DNA from: Oncomelania hupensis
Taxonomy: Eukaryota; Mollusca; Gastropoda; Littorinimorpha; Pomatiopsidae
NCBI GenBank assembly: GCA_036898135.1
Contig: CM072527.1
Span: 2,178,373 to 2,242,372, forward strand
Length of the DNA: 64,000 nt
Reading direction: 5' to 3'
The translations under genes were made by a program, and so were the position numbers. Below the pieces are notes generated by a model, which worked only from the letters and a program-made list of their open reading frames with translations, ran no database searches and was not told the DNA's origin. Below are positions 20,763 to 29,757 of this stretch, piece by piece (the first letter of the stretch is position 1; each line of letters begins with the position of its first letter).

Positions 20763-22300
20763 AAGAACAGAGGGATGTTGGTGACGGGAGTGAAAACACC
20801 GAGCAAGCAAGCAGCAGCTCTGCAGCTTCACAACCCAGTCCACGGAAGCAGGCACTGCGCCGAGAGGTCAAACGCTTGAAGTCACAAGTGCACAGGCTCA
20901 AGAAGAAAGGCCGTGGTCCACCCAAGTGTACAAAGGGTGGGAATAAAGACTTCGTATTACAGCAGCTGGCAACGTTTTTGCCACAGGAAACATTCAAATT
21001 CATCTCCAGTCAAATTAGGCAGAGTGGCCGGAAAAAGAAGGGGCGCAGATGGAGTGAAAGTGACAAGACAACTGCACTGACATTGTTTCACGCCAGCCCG
21101 AAGGCTTGTCGTATTCTCCAGAAAAATGTTCTCTTGCCGTCAGTTTCTGTACTGAGGAAAACAATGCAGAAGATTCAGATTTTTCCAGGTTTTCATGACA
21201 ATGTGATACATTGTTTGCCCTTGAAGCTTGCCTGTGTTCTGTGGTCGTTGATGAGATGACATTGAAGGAGGAAGTGTCGTACTGTCAAGAATGTGATGAG
21301 GTTGATGGGTTGGAAGATTATGGGGAAGGGTGTGGGAGGACACAGTTTGTGGCGAACCATGCAACCATGTTCATGATCAGAGGGCTGTTGTCACCATGGA
21401 AGCAACCGGTTGGCTGTTTCTTGTCCAGTGGCCCCATCGCCTGTGAAAAGCTGCACCTGCTGATCACAAAATGCATTGAAAAGCTGGAAGGTGTTGGCCT
21501 TACTGTGCAGGCAGTGGTTGCGGGTCAGGGCTCTAACAACAGAGCTGCATTCAGCAGGCATTTCAGAGTGAACAGGGAGAAGCCTTTCATTCTGCAAAAT
21601 GGTCATAAGGTGTTCTTTCTGTACGATCCTCCTCATCTTCTAAAAAGTGTTCGCAACAACTTGAAAAGTTCAGGGTACACTGTTAGTGGGCAGTCTGTTT
21701 CTTGGGATCATGTCGAGACACTATTTCACTTTGACAGGAAAAACGCAGTGCGCATGGTGCCAAAGCTTACGCCAAAACATCTTGAGTTGCCAGGTTTCAG
21801 CAAAATGTCTGTCAAGTTAGCTGCTCAGGTCTTGTCGCATACTGTGGCAGCCAGCATAAGTACTTTGGTTCAGCTGAAAGCCATGCTTGAAGAAGCAGCT
21901 GAGACTGCCAGTTTCATAGAGCACACGGATACTCTGTTTAATGCATTCAACACAGGCAAATGCAGGGAGGCAGATGGGTCACATTTTTTCTGACACATCA
22001 GGGCATAGGGAGTTCCTCTTGGAAGCCTTGAACTGGCTTGACACCATCTCTCCATCCTCCAGGTGTTCACTTCCGTGTTTGGATGGATGGCGATTGGATG
22101 TTGTTTCTTTGTTGGCACTATTTGATGACCTGCATTCAAACCACAGTGTTCACTTCCTGTGTACAGAGAGGCTCAATCAAGACTATCTGGAAAACATTTT
22201 CTCCTGTGTGCGGGGAAAGGGAGGACACAGACAAAATTCCGAATGGCATTTCGCCACAGTCCTGGCAGCAATTGTCATGATGATGACAGTTTCCTTCTGA
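20763..22300 (+). pseudogene. THAP transposase exon 4 (catalytic part, two frame breaks)
   Basis: Acceptor TTGTGTGCAG. Frames are open at 20763-21210, 21211-21993 and 21985-22300. The first break is a small indel near GATACATTG; the second is one base in a T6 run. The last frame ends soon after FSCVRGKGG, shorter than expected for the family, so the C terminus is missing or decayed. Confidence 0.65.
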
Positions 22301-22454
22301 TATTAACAGCAATGTCAGGTACAAGTGAGAGGCTGAAGGTGTTGTTGATTCCAATTCACAGACACAAGAAGAAGAATAAACATAAGAAATTAACAGGCAG
22401 AAAAAGGCAAATACTAGTGCCATATGGCAGAATAAAGCCACCATCACCTTCACC

Positions 22455-22705
22455 ACCTCACCTATCCCGTAGTCTTGTGAACCTTGGGGGCACAACTGAT
22501 GATTTGGCAATCAATTCTCTCCATTTCTCTGATTTCTCGCTCTCTTAGGGCATCACTCAATCTCAGGCCTGTCCACTCTACAATGTTACCTTCCCACCTC
22601 TTCTTCTGTCTGTCTCTCTTCCTCCCACACTGTACTGTCCCCTGTAAAATTATTTTGGATAGTCCATTTGATCTTGTAACATGGCCACATCAAAGCCACC
22701 ATACC
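22455..22705 (-). pseudogene. RTE LINE 3'-end fragment
   Basis: On the minus strand, broken frames give VGGRETDRRRGGK, then a decayed EWTGL-like segment, EKWRELIAKSSVVPP and RLRDR, followed by GGGATAGGTGAGG. These correspond to the C terminus of the RTE proteins at 3436-3648 and 29580-29730. Only the last 80 or so codons and the tail remain. Confidence 0.65.
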
Positions 22706-22719
22706 ACCAACTAAAATAC

Positions 22720-23415
22720 ATTCTGCCTGTTAATTACTTATGTTTAGTATTTAAGATTTTTATATTTCCTTTTATACTGTTTTTTAAACCTGGAGTTCGA
22801 AAAATTGAAATGAATAGTCTGCGTCTCCAACTCCTCCTAAATTTTATGACCTTGTAAACATGATCCGTGTGAGGTGCCATGAAGCTGACGTCATCTGTGT
22901 TGTATTGCTCTGTCCTGTCCAACGGTCCTGATACAACTCTAAAGAATTAACTGGACCTTAAGCAATGTACAAACAAACTGTGGGGCGGACTATAAGACAA
23001 CAACAAGCGTTATAGAAAAGAAAAAAAAAGTAATCATACAAAAACAACAAAGAAAACCAAACCAAAGGAAACAATAACATATTTACAAATTGAGCTGAAT
23101 TTGACAATAGTTATGATTATGCAAAGCAGTGTTAAATTTTCACAAGTTCCATTTTGTTAAATTGACAACCAACGCTCTTTAGCCCACTAATCATTATTCA
23201 ATGGGGGATATTAATTTATGAATACAATTTAGCACTCTGGCATGCCGCAATAGTTTTGTTTTATGATTCAGTCACCAACAGCACAAACATGAATATCATA
23301 AAGAGGTCTCATGTTTGTGTGAATAAAAAAAATAATAATAAGTAGAATTGAACTGTTTTCATTCACCATTTCCATGTAAATTGTAAGCTCTATATCACAA
23401 TGTTGACGAAAACAA
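22720..23415. other. No recognisable feature
   Basis: AT-rich DNA with short ORFs only. I see no domain, RNA or terminal repeat. It may include sequence between insertions or degraded transposon. Confidence 0.4.
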
Positions 23416-24450
23416 GTTAGTTAGTTTGTTTATTTAACGTCTTTTCACTTAAAAGTGATTTTAGACAACATTAACAACAGTAAATTAAAATACAACTAAA
23501 ACATAAATAAAGGAGATAGGAAACAATCACTTATACTATTCATAATATTCAAAGCATAGAGACTGCATACAAAAAAGGCAAAAAAGGCGAGATAAAACAA
23601 TCCTCCGTAAAGAGGTATAGTGAGATTTCTCTCCATTCTCCCACGGATAACTGCCTCTCCCACCCCTCTTACCGTTTTGAAAGCAGTCCCTATTTACATA
23701 TTATCCAATATTTCTTATTCCATGCATCATCCATAAGGAAAAGTATAGCACAATCCCGGATCATAAATACCAACAAATAATATCAAATATTACAAAAAAA
23801 AACTATAGGGCTAAAAATCAACGCCTCCGCAATCTGCAGCCAACAATCATATGTTATAATTTGAGCATTGCAAATATTTTCAGTTAAGAGTTGTTGTATT
23901 GCACTACAATCATGTAATATGTGATCTATTGTTATATTTGCTTGACATTGACATACTACATCTTTGCAGTATTTTGTTTTCCAAGAATTAAGAAGTAGTC
24001 TATTGGCCAAAGTAACAATATGACGAGAATAATGGATTGCTTGATTTGTTATAATGTTCAAGTTTGATTCTGATTTAAATTGTTGATTGATAGTTGTATA
24101 CATTTCTTTTTGTGATAATGGTATTTGTATGGAAATAACATGTTCATTTTTTGCTCCTTGTTTGTCTTGTCGATCTGCCCAATCATTATACAATAAACCG
24201 CTATGTGAAGGAACCCAACAAAATGTGACACCAATTCCTGACCTTATTAATATGTTAACAAGGTGTTGTATTTCATATATTATTGAATTTGCATCATTAT
24301 TGTCAGATTGCAATGCATACAAAACTGACTTAGAGTCTACACATATCAACAAATCAATGAATGTTCTTTGTAAACTTATTATTTTATTTAATGACATTAA
24401 AATCGCGATAAGTTCAGCTGTAAATATTGAATGTTTTATTATTAAAAATT
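23416..24450 (-). pseudogene. I-like LINE 3' end with RNase H domain
   Basis: The minus-strand frame 23783-24397 (204 codons) begins in an RNase H domain: LICVDSKSVLYALQSD, then VTFCWVPSHSGLLYNDWADRQ, with the catalytic Asp and the WVPSHxG motif of LINE RNases H. A CQCQANITIDHILHDC segment follows, the CCHC-type cluster found after RNase H in I-clade ORF2 proteins. The 3' UTR runs to about 23416 and ends in AAATAAACAAACTAACTAAC, a repeat-type tail. Upstream RT sequence on this strand is missing. Confidence 0.75.
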
Positions 24451-24479
24451 AAAAATTAAATACATAATAATATGAAAAT

Positions 24480-24601
24480 ACGTCAATGTTTGAAATAAAG
24501 CATATTCAAAAAATTTATCAAGCAAAATTGGATAAAATTATCTTCTATATGCAGATAAATGGTCTAGAATTCAGTGAAGAAAAAACGAATATGATCTTAT
24601 T
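24480..24601 (+). pseudogene. RT fragment in inverted orientation
   Basis: The plus-strand frame reads IQKIYQAKLDKIIFYMQING and then LEFSEEKTNMIL. The (N)GLxFSxxKT pattern is the RT segment after motif C in I/Jockey LINEs. It faces the opposite way to the RNase H segment at 23416-24450, as expected of a 5'-inverted LINE copy. Confidence 0.5.
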
Positions 24602-25398
24602 GTGACTCAGCTGCTGAGACAGATGATGAGGGGGTGCTTGAATGCTTCTGCTGCAAACAGTGGGCACACAGAAAATGTGCAAAGATTACTGATAATAACT
24701 TTCAGCTCTTGAAGCATTCAGATGACAGTGTACAGTTTGTGTGCGACACTTGCCGTTCTGAGAAGGGAGAAAAGAAAAGTAAGGTTGAGGCACAGTTGGA
24801 GGAGTTAACAAAGCTAGTCCTAAAAATGAGTCAGAAATTAGGGAACCTGGAAGCAAGCTGCACTGGCAGTAGCCTTGATGAAAAAATAGAAAAAATGGTA
24901 GACAAAAAACTAGCTGAGGCATTTGATGAAAAGTTTGAAAGAGAGCAGAGGAAGCTAAATTTGATCATTGTTAACTTGCCAGAAAGTAATAGGACAGAAC
25001 AAGAGGAAAAAAAGAAAGATGAGATGCAGAGAGTGAAGAGTTTGCTAAATAAAACCTGCCCAGAGCTGGAAGGAGAGGAAATAAGTGATCTCACTAGACT
25101 TGGCAGAGCTGGCGGCAACAAACCAAGACTGATCAAAATTAGAGTTAAGAGTGAGGAGATTAAGCAGAAGATAATCAGAAGTGCCCATCTGCTGAATAAA
25201 GGGGTTCCAAATGAGAAGAGGATCTATGTAAATCAGGATTACACTCCTATTGAGCGTGAAAAAAACAAACAGTTGAGAGCTGAATTGAAGCAAAGAATAG
25301 AAAATGGTGAGCGTGACATTGGACTGAGAAATGGGAAAATTGTGTTTGTGAAATGGTCGTCCAGACCTGGTCACGACGAGGTAGGAGGCGATAAATGA
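24602..25398 (+). CDS. CR1-like LINE ORF1 (PHD finger, coiled coil)
   Basis: Starts inside a PHD-type zinc finger: CFCCKQWAHRKC, then FVCDTC. The first cysteine pair is incomplete, and a TGA lies just upstream in frame, so the 5' end is truncated and the true start is lost. Next come a coiled-coil stretch (LEELTKLVLKMSQKLGNLEA), then a compact domain starting LNLIIVNLPES and running to RPRLIKIRVK-like residues, typical of LINE ORF1 RNA-binding modules. ORF1 binds the element RNA. It ends at TGA 25396-25398. Confidence 0.75.
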
Positions 25399-28329
25399 AA
25401 TTATAAGTATAACCAGGATGTAAATACTTTTAAACATGTACAGCCCAAGACAGGGAAAAGTAAAAATGTCAAAAAACCAAAACTCATTATACCACAAAAC
25501 GAATGCGGAGTCTTATACACAAATATAGATGGTTTAACAAATAAAAAAGATGAACTTCTTAAAATAATAGAGGAATCAAACCCCTCTATAATAGCATTAA
25601 CTGAAACAGTACCGAAAAGGTGTAAAGAACTTTCAATGGCGGAGTATGAGATTAAAGGATATGATACATTTGTTAATAGTCATCCAAAGAGAGGAACTGT
25701 GTTATATATTAAACAAACATTAAACGCACAAGAATTTACAGCACTAGATAGTTATGGTTATGAGGAAAGTGTTTGGTGCTCATTTAAAAATGAGCCAAAG
25801 GAAGAAAATATACTAATTGGATGTATATACAGAAGCCCAAATTCTACAGAGGAAAATAAACTAAAATTGTTTGACCTGTTACAGTCTAAATGTATAGCAA
25901 ATTTTAAATATGTATGTATTATGGGAGATTTTAACTTTCCTAATATTTCTTGGAATGGGGCTTGGTCAGGAGAAGAAAACTTTGGGTTCATTGAGTGTCT
26001 TAGAGACTCATTTTTGACGCAAATGGTAACTCAGCCTACTAGACACAGAGCTGGACAGCAGTCAAACATTTTAGACCTCGTCATTGTAAATGATGAATTA
26101 CTTATCTCTGATATTAAACACTTATGCCCCATAGGTAAAAGTGATCATGAAGCATTGTCGTTTGTTATGTATATAGATAGAAGCAAATACAATAAGGACA
26201 GAACTGGTAATGATACCAAATTTAATTTAAAAAGAGGACGTTATGACTTAATGAGGGAGGAGATAAATAGGACAGACTGGACTGTATTAGATAATAAAAG
26301 TGTAAATGATTGCTGGAAAGAAATTAAATTTAAAATTTTAAAATGCATGGAGTCACATATTCCTAAAGTAAGAATAAAACAAAATCAAAACAAGCCTATA
26401 TGGATGAACAGTAAAACATTAAAAAGTATAAAAAAGAAGCATATGCTATACAAACGATACTTAGCAACTAAAGAGGGAATGGATTACCAGCGATATATAG
26501 TGGGAAGAAACTACTGCAACAAAGTTATCAAAAATGCCAAACGAGAATATGAAAAAAAAGTATGTAAAAGTAGCAAAACAAATGCTAAGAGCTTCTGGAA
26601 ATATGTTAACAGTAAACTACAGTCAAAATGTAGTATTAGCCCATTAACAACTAGTAGTGGTGACACCGCTGTAACAGATAAAGATAAAGCTGATACATTG
26701 AATAATTTTTTTGCAAGTGTATTTACAAGAGAGAAGCTAGATACTATGCCGTCTGTTACTAAATCAGGTAGAAGCAATGGTATAAATATTACGGAGGTTG
26801 ACATAACACCTAAGTTGGTTGAAGACAAATTAAAAAATTTAGATCCTAATAAGGCCCAGGGACCTGATGGTATACCATCTAGAGTACTTATGGAGTTGCA
26901 TAAAGAACTTTCTATTCCATTGTGTAAATTATTTAATAAATCTATTGGCGAAGGCATTGTCCCAGATGACTGGAAAGAAGCAAATGTAATAGCTATTTTT
27001 AAAAAAGGCACAAGAAGCGAACCTAGTAATTATCGCCCTGTTAGTCTTACATGTGTAATTTGCAAGGTACTGGAGGGAATATTACGTGATGTTATAGTAA
27101 ATTATATGGGTAGCAATAAATTATTTTCTGACTGCCAGCATGGTTTTCGAAAACATAGATCATGTATTACTCAACTTTTGGAAGTTATGGAAGACTTTAC
27201 ACTAATGTTAGATAACAAAGATTCTATTGATATACTTTATTTAGACTTTCAGAAAGCGTTTGACTCTGTCCCCCACGAAAGATTACTCCTAAAAATTGAA
27301 GAATATGGTATATCGGGCAATATCATACAGTGGATAAAGAATTTTTTGACAGATCGGACACAAAGAGTTAGAGTTGGTAATGAATATTCTATTAAAAAAC
27401 AAGTTTTCAGCGGTATTCCTCAAGGTAGCATTCTGGGACCAATACTGTTTATACTTTTTATTAATGACTTGCCAGATTCTGTGCAAAGTTCATGTAAAAT
27501 ATTTGCAGACGATACAAAATTATATTGTTCTCCAAAAGATAGTCAAATTATACAAAATGATATAAATGAACTACAGAAATGGACAGAAACCTGGCAACTA
27601 TATTTTAATACTACCAAATGTAAGGTTCTTCACATAGGCAAAAACAACCCCCAAAATGATTATTACATGACTGTGAACAATGTACAGGTATTAGTTACTA
27701 AATGTGATAGCGAAAAAGATTTAGGAATAACATTTGACTCTATGCTAACTTTTGATTGTCACGTTAGTGAAGTAATTAATAAGGCAAATAAAACTCTCGG
27801 AATTATACGGCGATGTTTTTTGTATCTAGATAAATCATCATTTGTACAACTTTACAAGTCCTTGGTTAGACCTCTTCTAGAATATGGCAATATTATTTGG
27901 TACCCTTTATTAAAGAGACAGTCCGCTGCTATTGAGCGTGTACAAAGGCGAGCAACTAAAATGGTTCCAGGACTGAAAGATATTTCTTACAGAGACAGAC
28001 TGGAATCATTATGTCTGCCAAGCCTAAAAGCCAGAAGAGTGAGAGGGGACCTAATACAAGCTTATAAAATTTTTAATAATATTGATGAATTAGATACTAA
28101 CAAATTTTTTGAACTAAACAAATTTGATATAACAAGAAACTCTGTTAACAAATTATTTATTATGCATAGCCGTACTAATCTTCGAAAACATACTTTTAGT
28201 AATAGAGTTGCACCTCTATGGAACAAACTTCCACAAAATATTAAACAGGCAAAAACTTTAAACAGTTTCAAAAATCTTATTGATGAACAAGAGATTTTAA
28301 AATCTATAAAATATGATTTTGATAGTTGA
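25399..28329 (+). CDS. CR1-like LINE ORF2 (APE endonuclease + RT)
   Basis: Open for 976 codons from the base after the ORF1 stop; the first internal Met is at 25636, but the endonuclease starts earlier, with YTNIDGLTNKKDELL and SIIALTET. Endonuclease motifs: IYRSPNS, MGDFNFPNISW and GKSDHEALS. RT motifs: NYRPVSLT, QHGFRKHRSC, LDFQKAFDSVPHERLL (motif A), GIPQGSILGP (motif B) and FADDTKLY (motif C, near 27505). The C terminus has the KLWNKLP-like signature (PLWNKLPQNIK). The protein nicks the target and copies the RNA there. It looks catalytically intact. Confidence 0.87.
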   Translation, partial: NYKYNQDVNTFKHVQPKTGKSKNVKKPKLIIPQNECGVLYTNIDGLTNKKDELLKIIEESNPSIIALTETVPKRCKELSMAEYEIKGYDTFVNSHPKRGTVLYIKQTLNAQEFTALDSYGYEESVWCSFKNEPKEENILIGCIYRSPNSTEENKLKLFDLLQSKCIANFKYVCIMGDFNFPNISWNGAWSGEENFGFIECLRDSFLTQMVTQPTRHRAGQQSNILDLVIVNDELLISDIKHLCPIGKSDHEALSFVMYIDRSKYNKDRTGNDTKFNLKRGRYDLMREEINRTDWTVLDNKSVNDCWKEIKFKILKCMESHIPKVRIKQNQNKPIWMNSKTLKSIKKKHMLYKRYLATKEGMDYQRYIVGRNYCNKVIKNAKREYEKKVCKSSKTNAKSFWKYVNSKLQSKCSISPLTTSSGDTAVTDKDKADTLNNFFASVFTREKLDTMPSVTKSGRSNGINITEVDITPKLVEDKLKNLDPNKAQGPDGIPSRVLMELHKELSIPLCKLFNKSIGEGIVPDDWKEANVIAIFKKGTRSEPSNYRPVSLTCVICKVLEGILRDVIVNYMGSNKLFSDCQHGFRKHRSCITQLLEVMEDFTLMLDNKDSIDILYLDFQKAFDSVPHERLLLKIEEYGISGNIIQWIKNFLTDRTQRVRVGNEYSIKKQVFSGIPQGSILGPILFILFINDLPDSVQSSCKIFADDTKLYCSPKDSQIIQNDINELQKWTETWQLYFNTTKCKVLHIGKNNPQNDYYMTVNNVQVLVTKCDSEKDLGITFDSMLTFDCHVSEVINKANKTLGIIRRCFLYLDKSSFVQLYKSLVRPLLEYGNIIWYPLLKRQSAAIERVQRRATKMVPGLKDISYRDRLESLCLPSLKARRVRGDLIQAYKIFNNIDELDTNKFFELNKFDITRNSVNKLFIMHSRTNLRKHTFSNRVAPLWNKLPQNIKQAKTLNSFKNLIDEQEILKSIKYDFDS

Positions 28330-28428
28330 GCGTCTTGAGCCGGCTTATATCAGACCTGAAATATATGTGCTAAAGATGGGACATTTAAATAAGCCGTGAG
28401 GCTTAATGATCACCATGATCTAGTCCCT

Positions 28429-28453
28429 ACACTACTACTACTACTACTACTAC
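28429..28453 (+). repeat. (CTA)n LINE tail
   Basis: A run of ACT triplets directly after the CR1-like 3' UTR; microsatellite tails are usual in this superfamily. Confidence 0.75.
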
Positions 28454-28990
28454 TTATTCAACAGTGGGAAGGGACCAAGACAATTACCAAACTTTTTTTT
28501 TATAGAATGTGTTATGATTCTTCTTTGTAGTATACCCATATTCTTTGATATGATCCAAGGGTTGCAGGAAAGAATATTTCTAAAACTGAACAAGCAAAAA
28601 GTATGGGTGTTTAGACATCTACGTCATAATTGGTGTGTAGTCAAACACGTCGAACAGAGAAGGATTATTTTGCTATTGCTGCTCTATAAAATGTGCATGT
28701 ATAAAAACCCAGGTTGTTTGGGGAGGGTGTTTAGTGTGTGCCTGTATTTGTACATGATGCCTATGGCGTTAACCTTCCCCGATGATCCTGGGTTTAAAAA
28801 AATACCCATACCTCCATTAAGATCACCACAACTGTCACAGTTCTGACTATAATCAATTGAAATTGAATGGCTTTGTAAATGGATAATTTCTGCATATATT
28901 GACCACATTTTGCACGTTTAAATAAATAAAATAATAAATAAACAACAAAGTTTTCATTTAAAGCTCTTTCTCTTCCTCTGCTTCGAGAGG
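28454..28990. other. No recognisable feature
   Basis: AT-rich DNA. A 110-codon ORF at 28514-28846 has no motif. A small imperfect inverted pair (AAAAACCCAGG near 28704 and CCTGGGTTTAAAA near 28788) may mark a hairpin or a short decayed element. Confidence 0.35.
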
Positions 28991-29009
28991 AGGTGTCAGC
29001 CAGCCAATC

Positions 29010-29733
29010 TACTCGGTGCAGAGAAGTCCAAAATGATGAACAACAACACCAATGGCATCAACATGGACATCAGAGTCCAAGGCCAAACCCTCAACACAGT
29101 GCATAGCTTCAAATATTTAAGAGTCATTGTATCAGACAATGGGTCCCGACAGGAAATTCTCTCCAGGATCGCACAAACAACTGCTGCCCCGACAAGGTTG
29201 AAGCCCATTTGGAAAGACAGGACCATCATCAGTCTACATTCCAAGGAAAAGTTGCTGCGCTTTCTTGTCATATCCATCTTCCTATACACTTGCGAAACAT
29301 AGACCCCCACAGCAGAGCTACAACGAAGAATACAAAGCATGGAGAAGAGCTGCTACAGAAGACTTCTGGACATTTTCTATACCCAGCACATCACCAATTA
29401 ACAACGAAGTCCGACAGACCATCACACAAGCCATTAGACAACACGATGACACGCTCACAGTGGTGAAGAAACGGAAATTCCGATGGTATGGCAACATCCC
29501 CAGAGCATCAGTCCTTGCAAAAACCATCCTGCAAGGCACGGTGCAAGGAGGCAGAAGAAGAGGGAGACAGCAAAAGAGGTGGGAGGACAACATTCGAGAA
29601 TGGACTGGTTTGACACTGAACGAAGCCATGAGGGTTGCTGAGAACAGAGAAAGGTGGAGTACGCTGTTTGGACGGTACGATCATCTGTGGTGCCCCAACG
29701 ACCTTTGAGTTACGGATAGGATAGGATTGTTTA
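29010..29733 (+). pseudogene. RTE LINE 3' fragment just upstream of the GRL101-like gene
   Basis: Plus-strand frames give MMNNNTNGINMDIRVQG, ISIFLYTCET followed by a stop, KRKFRWYGN and the intact end GGRRRGRQQKRWEDNIREW. The copy ends with the RTE tail CGGATAGGATAGG. It is 5'-truncated and has stops and frameshifts. Its tail ends only about 25 bp before the receptor start codon, so it must form the proximal promoter or 5' UTR, or an intron end if there is an upstream exon. Confidence 0.82.
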
Positions 29734-29757
29734 ATTTTCTATATATACTCTGAATCC

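Larger units (their letters stand above)
18832..22300 (+). pseudogene. THAP domain / P-element-type transposase, four exons, frameshifted
   Basis: Four exons join in phase: 18832-18971, 19476-19668, 20219-20294 and 20763-22300. The first two make a THAP domain: CSAIHC, then RIWMQYCRRKF, CSDHF and WNAIPTLF, the C2CH zinc ligands and the AVPTIF-like box. Exon 4 gives a basic linker, then P-element/THAP9-type transposase features: TLFHASPKACRIL, VVDEMTLKEEVSY, FMIRGLLSPWKQPVG (RNase H-like core), DPPHLLKSVRNNL, LNQDYLENIFSCVRGKGG. Two frame breaks, near 21210 and in the T6 run near 21986, and an abrupt end near 22300 next to an RTE tail suggest a relic. Homopolymer errors in the assembly are an alternative explanation. 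I found no terminal inverted repeats. Confidence 0.7.
24602..28453 (+). mobile_element. CR1-like LINE, nearly full length
   Basis: Contains ORF1 (to 25398), ORF2 (25399-28329), about 100 bp of 3' UTR, and a (CTA)n tail at 28429-28453. Both ORFs are open apart from one TGA between them. The 5' end is cut within the first zinc finger. The codon use is AT-rich compared with the host genes. No target duplication was identified. Confidence 0.85.
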
